Assembly: GCA_022925895.1 (NCBI GenBank)
Contig: JAKSYS010000715.1
Location: 1-30,927, forward strand
Source of the DNA: Fragilaria crotonensis
Lineage: Eukaryota > Bacillariophyta > Fragilariophyceae > Fragilariales > Fragilariaceae
Length of the DNA: 30,927 bases
Direction: 5' to 3'
The position numbers and the translations under genes are program-made. Shown here one piece after another: positions 9,366-20,020 of the stretch. The notes under the pieces were generated by a model, which saw nothing but the letters and a program-made list of their open reading frames with translations, was not told the DNA's origin and searched no databases. Position 1 is the first letter of the stretch; each line of letters opens with the position of its first letter.

Positions 9366-12270
9366 TCAGTAATCGCCATCTTCTTCCTCCTCCTCCTCTT
9401 CTTCAACATTGTCATCGAAGTCAATTGATTTCTCTTCGTCCGAACTATCCGTATGCATTTCCTCGTCATCGTCGTCGTCAGAAGAGGATGAATATTCATC
9501 AACCGGTTTCGTGAACTCGGAAGCCCAACTGTCCAATGGCAAGGCTTCTAGAACTTTTGACATGTCGGGCTTAATCGAAATAACAAAACATGGGCCCACA
9601 ATATTGGATGGTAGAATGACAAGGTATTCAGAGGACCAACACCATTCCGTCAATAGCACTGATTGAACACCGGTCCGTTCGGTAGTGCTTTGGACTACCA
9701 AATGATATGGTTCTGCATTGAGAGCATCCACGGCACAGATCACAACAGCAGCCAGACGGCAGGGAAACGCCGTTTTGATGTACGTGTTGGTTTTGGTATC
9801 CATCACCTCGAACAAGACATTCATCCAATCGTTAATCGGATTGTCGGATTGATACGCAGGATGGCAACGAAACGTATATTGGTCACGCACATATTCGGTA
9901 CAGAAACGGACGTGTGGGCCAAATGTGGTCCACATAAATTCCATCAATGGTGTTGGCAAATGCATCAACCGCACATCGGTCTTGGTTGCCCACTGAACGT
10001 TTAACATCATATTGGTATTCCGAAACAACACTCCAAATGTTGCATTGCCAGTTGATTCAAAAATAGATGCTGCGTCCACAGACGGGACACTTACCGCCGT
10101 GTTGGCGTCCCCCCAGATTCGTGAATGAACCTCAGCAATCATTAACGAATACGATAAACGTTGAGCTGCCTGCAATTCGTACAAAGCACCTGTATGTCGT
10201 TTTTGAGCTCTGCGACCTGGCTGTTTTGCCACAGGAATCAACAATGACTCCGGGCGTTGTGCGCAATAATTTATGGGGCACCGAAACGTTCCATGTCGTT
10301 AAGAATGCTTCAATTCATGAAATTTTGGAAATTTCCATGTCTTTTTTAAACAAGGGAATATCCTTCTTGCACATCTCCATCAGTTTTGTAATCGCATCTG
10401 AGACTTGTAAAACGGATTCGTCATGATGTTCAGCTGTCCAATAGGTAGGTTGATTGAGCCACTGGTCAAAGCACAACAGTGCTTCAAACACATTAATAAC
10501 CTTTCGTAAACTGGTGCGATCCTTTGTTGCAGCGCTTTGGATAAAATGATCCACCCTTCATCATATTGGGCAAGTATGACGAACAAGAATACCAATCCCA
10601 CACGCTCGGCAGCAGATATCTTTGTTAGGTTGGTAATGCCGTTGCTGAAATCGGTTGCAGGATACACTTTGCGATATGTTTGGCGGTGCGATCTGTGAAA
10701 TGAACGGCCAACGCGTCCAAGGCAGCACGTCGGCGAGTTGGTACATTTTAAGAACCAGAAATGTGACCTTTCAATTAAACCTTTCGAAACGCATGGAGAG
10801 TTTCCACCGGAGTAGCGCCAAAATGCCGCGCACTGGATCAGCCATGGGCACGTAATCAAACGCATTATTAAGATAATGTTGCGACCACGGCGTACGCACT
10901 TTTTGATCGGGGTTGCTGGAGATGCGTGCCATGTCTGCAGCAACCAAAAAGGAACACGTAGCATGTGGATTATCCAATTCCGCTGCTGTGACGTTGCACG
11001 CACGACAATGGCGTTGTATCCCGGTTGTGTGTGAGCCAAAACGACCACAGAGTGCATCGCCTTCTTGCATGTCTTGTATCACAAAGAGTATGCAACAAAT
11101 GACGTCAACGCAGATTGCACCTCTGGGACCAAGAGGAAGTATAACATTGCGAAGGCGGGGTTCCGAAGTAGTGAAGGAGTGCAATACAGCATAAAGTTCC
11201 GCATGGTAATTGCGAATATTGTTTCCTTGAATTTGGGTTTGGTTTGAGCCGACGATGTCTTTTGTTTTGGCAAAATCCATGATAACCCCAGGCCTGAATT
11301 TTGCGACGAAAGGGTTCTTTAAAATTGCTGGCGTAAACATGTATGGCTTCAAGGAAAAGCGATCATTGCCGGTGACAGATGTGCGGTCAATCCATTGGAT
11401 AATTGGCACAAAGAATTGACGTTCAGGATTGGTGATCATACGTTCATATGCATCACGATACACTTGACCAGAGATGGCATCACCAAGTTCACCTTGTGGT
11501 GATGCGTATGGCAGCAAGGGATTAACGGGGTCAATTAACAAGTTGTCAGCTGTCATCAGTTTTGGGTTCTGCAACAACCGCAAGAGTTGAGGCACAAAGT
11601 CAAACACAATAACATCACGAGGAGGACCATGAGGAGTGGTAACGTTTACAACCGATGGCAAGAATTGCGTTGCATTTTTCATACCCGAAAACAACAGATC
11701 AATGCTTCGCGAACGCGATAAACCACCATCAGGATAAAATGAATACCTTGCGGCATTGGCACCTCTGGCCCATCTAAGCACAGAAGCAAATGCGTAGTCT
11801 GGAGCATTCATATCGTCCAATAATTTTAACAACGCAACCGTCCACTTTTGATCATCAGTGTACAGCCATGGCTCTTCTTCATTGGAATCAACAACAAGGG
11901 GCAGGGTTGCATTTACTTCCCATGCGTAGCCTTCATCATTCGCGGCAAAGTCATCATCAGAAGGCGCGTCAGTTGTGTTTGTCGCCTCATCGTCGAGCAT
12001 CGATGCCGACCACGTTTGTGTATTATGCATGTTGGCATTGTTAGGGTTTATCACGTCACGTCTCATCAGAGATGAAGGTATGGTGGAGACAAACACCACG
12101 TCATCTGCAATTGGTTGGTGTCTTGTGTCACCACCAGAAGAGGATTGATCAATGAACGACAGACAGGATGGGGAAAGTGCAAAATGCATCGTGTATCCTT
12201 TTTCATTGGAAAAGGATTGGCGTCGACTTCCACAGTCAGGATTGTGACACACATATCTTGAAGCCGACAT
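9366..12270 (-). pseudogene. Plavaka/CACTA-like DDE transposase, multiply frame-broken
   Basis: Start chosen at the ATG at 12270 because it leads directly into a C2HC zinc finger (YVCHNPDC, then H and C; residues 8-36); the frame extends further upstream without need. Later motifs are typical of Plavaka transposases: IIQWIDRTS (Asp, residue 295), VIQDMQEGDALCGRFGSH (Asp, residue 400) followed by RHCRACN, then GATPVETLHAFRK near 10830-10790, GITNLTKISAAERVGL near 10650-10600, KFPKFHELKH near 10340-10310 and INYCAQRPESL near 10270. The zinc-finger and both Asp motifs share one frame (12270-10771), but the rest requires jumping among all three minus frames at least five times (around 10830, 10790, 10720, 10680, 10530 and 10310-10270). 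The end (10244-9366) is open and finishes in a Ser/Asp/Glu-rich acidic tail. Family assignment is from remembered motif patterns. Confidence 0.7.
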
Positions 12271-12758
12271 CACGATAATAGGATATGCTTGTTGTTTGTG
12301 ATTAGATTGGCTGCTTGGTGAGTTTGTGAGTAATAAGGCGCAGACAAAAAACTTTGATTCTTTTACCAAAATAAAAAACGGATGGACGTCAAATTGTGGA
12401 GGAAGAAAGGGCACAGTCAAACGAGCATAACAACGTCTTTTTCCCTTGTGCAGAGAAACAATTCCGTGTTAAAGAATGCAGGCTATCAGAAAAAGAGATA
12501 CAGAAATACGACCTAGCATAAATCGATGAAGTGGCATTTTTGTATGAAGGTTTGCTACATATATCCGTGAACCAAAACTGAGTTTTCAGAAGTCGGGTGA
12601 CGTTTACATAATTATCCGGATAGAACATCTGTCAATCACAAAACTCCGAAAACCCATGAGAACAATGAAAACGTTAAAACTTCCAGTATTTAGTACTAAG
12701 GCATAAATAAATAGCAATTATTTTGCCAGTATATGTGAAAATGTTATCAGAACTATTA

Positions 12759-12786
12759 TTAAACCTCAGATGTGCCCCCTTAGATG
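12759..12786 (-). repeat. right terminal inverted repeat
   Basis: The reverse complement matches the left terminus at 1155-1182 in 27 of 28 positions, with the same TAAGGGGGCA core. Four bases (AAGT) separate it from the right copy of the 10-bp direct repeat. Confidence 0.75.
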
Positions 12787-12790
12787 AAGT

Positions 12791-12800
12791 GTTCTTGTCT
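12791..12800 (+). repeat. candidate target-site duplication, right copy
   Basis: Exact second copy of GTTCTTGTCT found at 1137-1146. The bases flanking the 10-mer differ on both sides, so the duplication is exactly 10 bp. Confidence 0.6.
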
Positions 12801-13849
12801 ATCAAGTTTCCTATGATAGTAAGACAAAAAATTCCCTCTGGTGTTGCACAGCATACCCAAAATTCATGTTCAATAGTAGCAACTTTTTAAAGTTCGAGAA
12901 ACTCATCACCCATGAGCCCATGCAATCACTGTAAAATTGCAACAAAGTAATGCCTAACCAAATTATGATCACCATCAAGATTTGATGATAATGATGCTTA
13001 GATCTCAAATGATTGATGATGTAATGATGATGAAAAGGACTGTGGCAATGATGTGGCTCTTCTGATTTTTGATGTTTGGTATGGTACAGTGCACCAGGCC
13101 ATCTGTAAAAAACAGGCATGGCTTGTGAGAACTGGTCGTGTTGTTGCGATAAATTGACAAGCATGCCGGTGTTTTTGTTGTTTTGAAAAGCGTTTGAGTG
13201 AAATAACATAACACGTTACTGAGTATAGTATCTACTAGACTGCAGCAGGCCGCTCATCAGGTGTTGTTGAAAAATGAAGACTCAACAGTGTTATTCGAAA
13301 TTCCCCTATAAATAACGAGAGTGTATAATGTAATGTAGAATACGTTTCTGTATTCTTGTAGACTGTAGACAGTAGACAGCTACTGTACTAGTACTGGAGT
13401 ACTGTTGCTCCGAGGACGCCAGTGTTAAACTTTTATGAATACCGAACTCGGAGTACAGTACGAACTACCGGTAGTTAGCCTATGATAGAGCAGAATGGGA
13501 ATTCGGCTCAGCAGCTCAGCAGTCGAGATTGGATCTATAGTCTATAGTCTCAAGTCTCAAGGGTACTCGGAGTTCTGCAGGAAGGTTGCGTGTGCACACT
13601 GGAAGAAGGTATAACAAAAATCAACTTGTGCGAACCAGTTAAAGCGTTTTAGTGCTAATTCCAGCCGGAACTCTTAACATCATGAGCATATGATAAGTCA
13701 ATCATTGTCTGCCACCTCGTTACAGGTATTGGGGTGGTTCTTCTTCATGAAGCCGATCCCTGCTATGTAGGAATCGATGCTCATATCTGCCGCAAAAGTG
13801 AGCCTGAATGAGGAATGTGCAACAATGAATATTGATTATGGGGCCGATA
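12801..13849. other. intergenic region, no gene seen
   Basis: Minus-strand 13209-12811 is open but encodes a His/Asn/Leu-rich low-complexity peptide with no recognisable domain, and overlaps a run of TGATGA-like words at 12980-13040, so I do not call it. Positions 13350-13600 contain short repeated words (TAGACTGTAGACAGTAGACAG, TATAGTCTATAGTCTCAAGTCTCAAG) without a coding pattern. Confidence 0.5.
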
Positions 13850-15578
13850 CTACGATGCCAACAACTGGTCGACCTTTCTCTTGGCGACAGTCACTTTCTT
13901 GATGTATTCGGTCAACAAATTGCCTAGTTGTGGCACTCCTGCGTAGCTCGCCTTCAACTTCTTCATGGCGTCCAAAAGTGATTCCAGATTAGACTGGGTG
14001 TATGGGAATCTTGGGAATGAGTTCACGGAAGCTCGCTTCGAGCTGCCTTTTGCTTGCACTGGAGCTGTGTCACCGATCATCATGTTCCAGAGACATCCCA
14101 GATTGTTGTCGGGGGTCAAGCCCGGAGCGATGGTTGGATCGGTTGTTCCCAGGAAGATTCCAAGGGCTTTCAATGTTTCTGGACCCACCTTGGGGTCCGT
14201 GAAGTGCTCGAATGGCAGAATCATTAGCTTCCCGGAAGCTTGATAATTCTTCATCCACCAATCTGTGTGCTCCACCCACTTATCGAGCTGTTCGTTGAAG
14301 TTCTCGTTTCTCCATGCCACCCAGCGATCGACTGGTGGTTCTTCATCAGGACTGCCGCCTTCTTCCATGCGAAATAAAAACTTGTAGTAGGATGGCATGA
14401 CGTCAATTGGGTTGCGCAGCAACAGGATAGCATGCTTAACGCTGGAAGTATCCATTATAAAGAATTTTGGCTAAGGAGAGAGGCATGAGTCAAGGCAGGC
14501 AGCAGAATAATTGATTGATCGTCACACTTACAGATACGTGCCGAGATGGGTAGTGAGTCTTCACAGTTACGCATGTTCCCTTCTTCAGTCGTCCGTTGCT
14601 GTCATTGTCATCGGCAGTCGCAATGCCCGTCAACTGTTCAATCGCTTGCCACAGCAATTTCCCGCCTGATCCAGGGAACGAAGCTGTCCATGTCGGTACC
14701 ACATTAACTTCCCTGGACTCACGGAGCTCACATTTTCCACTTCCTTGCTGTTCCGGTTTTTGCTGCAGTGGAGGAGTTTGAGGTAGCGGTCTGGCGCCAA
14801 TCTCTTGAATTGCTGGAGGAGAATCACCGCGGCCGACTTTTTGTGGGACTTGTCCACCAAATCCTTGTTTTTGTGGAGGGGGTCCACCCAATCCTTGTTG
14901 CTGCTGCGGAGGGGGGGGCCCAAATCCTTGTTGCTGCTGCGGAGGAGGCCCCCCAAATCCTTGTTGCTGCTGCGGAGGAGGCCCCCCAAATCCTTGTTGC
15001 TGCTGCTGCTGCTGCGGAGGGGGGCTGTCAAAGCTTTGTTGTTGTTGCCCAAGAGGAGCGCCGAAACCCGACTGCTGTTGTGGAGGAGAGGCACCAAACC
15101 CTTGCTCAAGTTGCGAAGGAAGGGCGCCGAAGCCTTGTTCTTGTTGTTGAGGGGAAGCCCCACCGAAACCTTGCGCGTGCTGGCCACCGAAGCCTTGTTC
15201 TTGTTGTTGAGGGGAAGCCCCACTGAAACCTTGCGCTTGCTGGCCACCGAAGCCTTGCTGGCCACCAAAACCCTGATCTTGCTGCTGTGGAGGAGGCGGG
15301 CCACCAAAACCCTGATCTTGTTGCTGTTGAGGAGGTGGGCCACCAAATCCTTCACTGGAAGATCCCATGAACCCACCATTATTCTGGGTCGGTATCTGGT
15401 TAACGGACTGGAACCCACCAGCGCCAAGGCCACCGGGATTCGCCCCGCCCCAAAGTGACTGCTGAGGAACGACTTGCTGAAGTCTTCTGCGTAGGTTAGG
15501 CTCGTCAGTGCTGGTTGAGATTAGTGCGAAAGTGACAAGCCCGGTTGCGACCACGAAAGTGACGACGCGAGACAACAT
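13850..15578 (-). CDS. secreted/membrane sulfotransferase-like protein with Gln/Pro/Gly-rich region
   Basis: Two exons: 15578-14532 and 14470-13850, joined across a 61-bp intron (14531-14471, GTAAGT...CCTTAG). The junction reads SRHVS-PKFFIMDTSS in frame and gives about 555 residues. The start ATG leads into a hydrophobic segment (VVTFVVATGLVTFALIS), a signal peptide or membrane anchor. Residues about 45-265 are low complexity, built from GFGG, PPPQQQQ and similar units. The C-terminal part resembles P-loop sulfotransferases: FPGSGGKLLWQAIEQLTGI matches the 5'-phosphosulfate loop and AILLLRNPIDVMPSYY the 3'-phosphate (PAPS) site. The likely role is sulfation of a glycan or protein in the secretory path, which is inference. 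It is head to head with another sulfotransferase gene at 16422. Confidence 0.75.
14860..15355 (-). repeat. coding tandem repeat (GFGG-PPPQQQQ units)
   Basis: Imperfect tandem units of roughly 30-36 bp within exon 1, for example the run around 14920-15000 in which CAAATCCTTGTTGCTGCTGC recurs three times on the plus strand. They encode Gly-Phe-Gly-Gly plus Pro- and Gln-rich blocks. A second, longer variant (about 60 bp, coding for QGFGGASPQQQEQ-like sequence) is duplicated at 15130-15245. Copy number is likely to vary between alleles. Confidence 0.8.
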
Positions 15579-16421
15579 TGGTGGGATGTGAATTGATGCA
15601 GACGATTAAAGAATGTGATCAGCGCCCTTGTCGTCAGTGGAGAGCGTGAAATGTTTGTGTCCAAACCGATCACTTTTACTTGCTCTCACTTCGGCACAAA
15701 CTACTCCGAGTTCATACTCGTTGGTGCACCGTCATGCAATCCCTAACAAAAAGACGGCATATGACTATGCCAGCAGAGGTCTCGAAACCCTTAATGACTC
15801 GCAAGTCAGTACGATCGTATTCGACGGTCGGTCATATATGACCTTCCCAGGACATAAGAGATGTGTCAGTTTGAGAAAACGAAACGAGTAAACACTACGA
15901 CGTTCAAAGTGACCTTGTGTACGGACACTTGTGGCTTGCGGCTTGCGGCCCAGGAAAACCCTCGAGATGTCTCTCAGGGGCAGGCACCATGTTTCATGAG
16001 TGCGAAGAATAATGACTCAGACGGAGAAGAAATGTCTAAAATCCTGCGTTTCTACTAGAACAGACATTCCAGTTTAGCAAATGACGACAGGGAAGGTATT
16101 GCACCCAATATGCCTGTGTACTGGTACGTAACAAATACAGGTAGAACTACCAAACGTAGTTCTTGTACTTGTAGTATACGTAAAAGTTCATATTACATCG
16201 TACTCTTGTAGGACATCATATATGATACGATGACTGCCAGGAATGCCAACGGCGAGTGGCTCGACTGCTTCTGCATACGAAGTGGAGAAACGTAGTAAGC
16301 ATACTCCTGGTGCTGCAACTATCGTGACTTCATGACCCTCTTCACTTAAGGACGACTTCTGTCTTGTGTCTCAATAGTTTCAGCTCATCGTTGATCAGGG
16401 ACAAAGTATAAACCGTTTACA
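15579..16421. promoter_or_regulatory. shared upstream region of two divergent sulfotransferase genes
   Basis: 843 bp separate the two divergent start codons. No gene is supportable inside it. The region must hold both promoters; a weak hairpin (AGAACTA-7 nt-TAGTTCT, 16143-16163) and GTAC-rich words near 16110-16190 are visible, but no known promoter motif can be assigned. Confidence 0.4.
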
Positions 16422-18195
16422 ATGGCAAAGGCAGGAACCATGGAAAGCGATTCGAACAACACGATGTCGCAGTCCCGGAATCGTCGCATCCGCAAAAGGC
16501 AAACCCTGTCCTCGAACGCGTCCCTCGTCTCCATCTCAGAAGTATCAGTTCTCAACGGAAACGGGAAGCCCTCTCTTACGATACCGATTGTCATTCTTGT
16601 ATTCTGCCTGGCCACCATTGTTGGTTCTCCAAATGAATACCTCGATCTATTGAGACGGCGTCGGACTCTTCTGGCGCTTACCCCGGAACATGTGAGCCAA
16701 TATCCCTTCACCAATTTTCTCGAGGTCAACGAGCTTGATCCTGTAGGGCAAAAGAAAGTGATCGGCATGTACTGGCAAATCCCACGTTGCGGGGGCACAA
16801 CACTGAAGCATATTCTTGGGACATGCCTTCGACGAACGGCAGCCGCGAGAACTAGTGCCGACTATTGTAACATGAACACAGACAAACTTGAAACATGCCA
16901 GACAAAGGTTGGAACATTCGTTAACGCCGACCCAAGCGATCACGGCGGCATTCAACGTTGCGAGCGCATGAAGTTGATTGAAAGCGGTATTCCAGACGTG
17001 ATTGTTTCGTCGCGAATCCTGCACGCTGCCACACTTTATGATCCTGACCACAAGGGTCGCCTCTTTACTATTATGCGCAATCCCATTGAACGCGCTGTCT
17101 CCACATTCTACTACCTCCAGAACGCCTACTGGGAACGCCATTACCGTCCCGAGCTGAAAGAAATGACAATTCTCGACTACGCAGCACTGCCGGACACAGC
17201 CAACAATTGGATGACGCGGTGGTTGACTGGAAAGAACGCTGAGCCACATCTGACTAGACAGGATCTGGCGTTCGCCAAGGAGCTACTCCGACGAAAGTTC
17301 TTGATTCTCATGACTGATGAAATGGCAACCAGTATTGAACGCTTGCTATACTATATGAATTGGGTCATGGATGAGTCGCATTTCGAGGAAACTAGAGCAT
17401 GCTTGCTGGCCAACACCAAGAAAGATCAAGGACAAAATAGAAACAAGCACTTAATGCCTGACAAGGGATCTCCTGAGTACGAAGCCCTCCTTGCAATCAA
17501 CGACTTGGACGTGGAACTTTACGAGTACGCAACAGAATTGTTCAAGGTAAGCTCAGAACACCCTTCCGACATGTTTCGCTTGATGGTCGTTAACTCACTT
17601 GTGATATCAGGAACAACACGCTGTGATGATGAAGAGAAGAAACCAACGCTCAAGCGAGCTATTCATTGAAGGCGGCGTCACACAATCTGACGCCATCGGC
17701 AAAGCTAGTCAATCGTCTGAGTACGAGGCTGCAATGGCTGCTGCAGCGTTAATGGAACGTCCACCGGAGGAATCAGCCATGAAATCTGTAGAAGCCACCA
17801 ATAACTTGGTTGCTACCGCTTTGTTGATGAAAATGCCCAATCGGACTTCCACGAGGAAGGACTCAAGCAACATGATTGCTTCGGTATTAGCTAAGAAACA
17901 GGGGTCAGCTAACAAGTGGCATCAATCACTAGGCGTTGCAGTACAAACAAACGAACTTGGAGTGCAATCGACGGGGACACAGGACGCTCAGCTGGTGCAC
18001 CTAACAGGAGCCAAACAACCGAATGAGTCAAGCGAACTTGAAGGCAACCAATCGCTGGCCCAAGAAAAGCACATGATACAGCCGGCTATAACGACACCGG
18101 AATCGACTGCTCCGGAGAATGCGCTTCAGAAAGAGCAGCCCCTGGATTCCGTAGACGATCAAGGAGAAAAAGGTCGACTGAGAGCGCGGTATTAG
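16422..18195 (+). CDS. type II membrane sulfotransferase-family protein
   Basis: Exons 16422-17546 and 17611-18195 flank a 64-bp intron (GTAAGC...ATATCAG); the junction reads ATELFK-EQHAVMMKRRNQ in frame, giving 569 residues. Without splicing the frame would end at 17669. A basic N-terminal tail (RRIRKR at 21-26) precedes one membrane segment at about 51-68 (SLTIPIVILVFCLATIV), as in Golgi type II enzymes. The catalytic part has a PAPS 5' loop QIPRCGGTTLKHILG (119-133) and a 3'-site region VIVSSRILHAATLYD followed by FTIMRNPIERAVSTFYY (215-231). The last ~190 residues are Ser/Gln/Glu-rich and probably disordered. Predicted role: transfer of sulfate from PAPS to a glycan or protein in the Golgi; the substrate is unknown. 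ATG at 16422 is the first ATG of the frame with a good downstream protein. Confidence 0.8.
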
Positions 18196-18466
18196 GATTT
18201 ATCGTAAATAGCTACTAGGTATCGAACAATGCAACGAGTTTCTGTGCCCAAAGGTGCTTCGTGTATCTTAGAGTTAGGTGCCTAATACGTCATCATAGCT
18301 GGAACTACATCGATAGATTGCCCGGTTGAATCAATGGCGAACGGCGCAAGAGTAAGCATGCAGAAATCAGCAGCTCCAAGCAGATATCACACACCATTAA
18401 GGGACAATGTCTGAAATGCACAGAACTCAGATAAGAAGCGTGTTACAGAGAATATGATCGCGATAT
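18196..18466. other. convergent intergenic region
   Basis: 271 bp between the stops of the sulfotransferase gene and the convergent membrane-protein gene. Nothing further is recognised. Confidence 0.5.
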
Positions 18467-19435
18467 TCAATCCAGATCATCAAGCGCTGTATTACTCTCA
18501 ATAACGGACCGCCGTCTTTCGGCTGCCAACGCGGCAGCCTCGCGGATCTCATCAGCTGTGAGAGGTCTTACGTCAGGCTCCTGCATTTTCTGGCTAGGTT
18601 GTTGTTGAGCGGCATCCCTGGCAGCATGTTTTGCAGACTTGCGAGCTGCTCGCTCTTCAGGCGTTTCTTTAGCCCGCTGTTGCTTCTTCTGCCTCTTTTG
18701 GGCGCTCTTTAACGCCAGGCCAACGAATCCCTCTAATCGAGCATGAACAAAGCGAAAAGCCCACGACAATGCCATGGGTGCGAGATTTATTCCATAGCCA
18801 GCGAGAGGGCCTTGTGAGATTGGCCCACCCATAAGTGCTGCCGGACGAATCGAAAGATTCGGCATAGGAAAGAAATATCTTGAGGTCATGAACCAACTGA
18901 GTAGGATGGACAATGTCATCCAAAGTTGCGCTAGATCCAACACCCCCATGAGGAGTACTATTACACATCCTTGGACCGATCTGTAGTCCCAGCACCGCTG
19001 TGCTTCGAACCGTTTCCTGTCAGAATATACAATGAAATTGATGCTCGCGACCTCCCACAAATGCCGAAGCAGGGGCCAGAACAGAGTAATCGCTGCCACC
19101 AGCAGGGCTGTAAAAATGCCTTTCCAAACGAGATTCCGCTTCACTTGTTCCAGCTCCTTCTGCCGAATCTTGTGCTCTTCAAAGGCTAGTGTTTCTATCA
19201 ACTCCTTTTTATCCAGCACGCGCGCGACTTCATCTGCTCCGTATCCATGCTGTCGAACAAGTCGCCTCTTAATATCGCGGACTCGAAGCTGCGTTACTTC
19301 ATCTAACGTTAGTGTCTTTGTCGTGAAATTGACTGGATCACCAACGAAATATGACCATTCCCAAGCATCAGTATCGATTGAAGACGATAATAACAGCACC
19401 AGGCTGATGAGGAGCCTATTCAACGGCAGCTTCAT
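18467..19435 (-). CDS. unrecognised signal-peptide/multi-pass membrane protein with SAP-like segment
   Basis: 322 residues from the ATG at 19435. The frame stays open to 19597, but this internal ATG is preferred because it begins a clear signal peptide (LNRLLISLVLLLSSS, ending before DAWEW). Residues 43-85 (LTLDEVTQLRVRDIKRRLVR, then ARVLDKKELIETL) resemble a SAP-like helix-turn-helix. Membrane segments follow at about 105-122 (WKGIFTALLVAAITLFWPLL) and 155-183. The tail (about 240-322) is highly charged and Ala/Arg/Lys/Gln-rich, likely a cytosolic coiled coil. I do not recognise a named family; an ER or plastid-endomembrane location is inferred from the leader. Confidence 0.65.
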   Translation of the reverse strand: MKLPLNRLLISLVLLLSSSIDTDAWEWSYFVGDPVNFTTKTLTLDEVTQLRVRDIKRRLVRQHGYGADEVARVLDKKELIETLAFEEHKIRQKELEQVKRNLVWKGIFTALLVAAITLFWPLLRHLWEVASINFIVYSDRKRFEAQRCWDYRSVQGCVIVLLMGVLDLAQLWMTLSILLSWFMTSRYFFPMPNLSIRPAALMGGPISQGPLAGYGINLAPMALSWAFRFVHARLEGFVGLALKSAQKRQKKQQRAKETPEERAARKSAKHAARDAAQQQPSQKMQEPDVRPLTADEIREAAALAAERRRSVIESNTALDDLD

Positions 19436-19734
19436 TTTAGAACCGGAAAAGAAATTGGTGCAATGATTTTGATTTGGACTTTTGCGCACGCTGCGGACGG
19501 TAGAAGATGTGGCGTGTTGTTGCGTGTGATGTCGTACTCGGAGTACATTGCATGGAATGCATATGGCATTCCCGGTACAGTATATGGCCCATGGCACTAT
19601 GTAATACCGTGTACAGCTGAGGTGGGTTCCACGTGTCGTCGATTGGATGCTGGCTGACAGAAGGCGCGATTCAAGCCAGCACTACTGCTCAGCAAATGAA
19701 GCACCTCTGTTACCATAACCCATAACTGGCCGCA

Positions 19735-20020
19735 TCTATCGTTGATTTCGATGTCAACTGCTGCCACCATCAGAAGGGTTCTCTTCCCTTCATTGTTGAC
19801 AAGAACACCCAAATCACCTTACTGGTGTTTCAACAACTCATTCACCACAGCCAATTAATTGACCAGCCATTTACGCCGGCTTAGGTGAGAACTATCACTT
19901 GTCGTTGTCTAAAGCATTCATATTTGCACCATACTTGATGAACTTGACCACCACATCCAAATGACCTTCTTTGAAATTGGTGAGGATACATTTGCACCAC
20001 CATTCATTAATGCAACCACT
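19735..20020 (-). pseudogene. relict ankyrin-repeat gene
   Basis: Reading the minus strand across frames recovers ankyrin-like pieces: NGGANVSSPISK near 20010-19978, GHLDVVVKFIKYGANMNALD (19976-19903), VVNELLKH near 19840 and NNEGKRTLLMVAAV near 19800-19755. These match the ankyrin pattern GH.dVV..Li..GAn.na...GkTpLm.AA. The frame must be shifted at least twice and has in-frame stops, so no intact gene exists. It may be a remnant of a larger diatom ankyrin family member; upstream minus-strand sequence to about 20590 is partly open but not assignable. Confidence 0.55.

Larger units (their letters stand above)
1147..12790. mobile_element. 11.6-kb composite DNA transposon with Plavaka-like transposase
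   Basis: The interval is bounded by a near-perfect 28-bp inverted repeat and by an exact 10-bp direct repeat just outside it. A second shared word, TCGGAGTTTT, occurs inverted in both subterminal regions (1190-1199 and 12640-12649). The cargo is a decayed spliced minus-strand gene (3003-1559), a plus-strand GNAT / Ulp1 protease / papain-like protease coding unit (4547-9232), and a decayed minus-strand Plavaka/CACTA-like transposase (12270-9366). Ulp1-type proteases as passengers are known from several plant and protist DNA transposon groups (for example Mutator-like and CACTA elements), which fits. The 133-bp stop-to-stop gap between the protease unit and the transposase supports a single element. 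Alternatively it could be two nested elements; the termini argue against that but do not exclude it. Confidence 0.7.

Noticed and set aside
9663..10426. Plus-strand open frames opposite the transposase
   Set aside because: They overlap conserved transposase motifs on the minus strand and show no family resemblance themselves.
12811..13209. Open minus-strand frame of 132 codons with His-rich composition
   Set aside because: Low-complexity sequence arising from TGATGA-like repeats, no domain and no supporting splice or start context.
14768..15458. Long plus-strand and alternative minus-strand frames over the Gln-rich repeat
   Set aside because: They are antisense or off-frame readings of the tandem repeat in the sulfotransferase exon; the Leu-rich or Ser/Lys-rich composition is an artefact of the repeat.
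16143..16163. Small hairpin AGAACTA/TAGTTCT in the divergent promoter region
   Set aside because: A 7-bp stem is expected by chance in intergenic sequence of this length.
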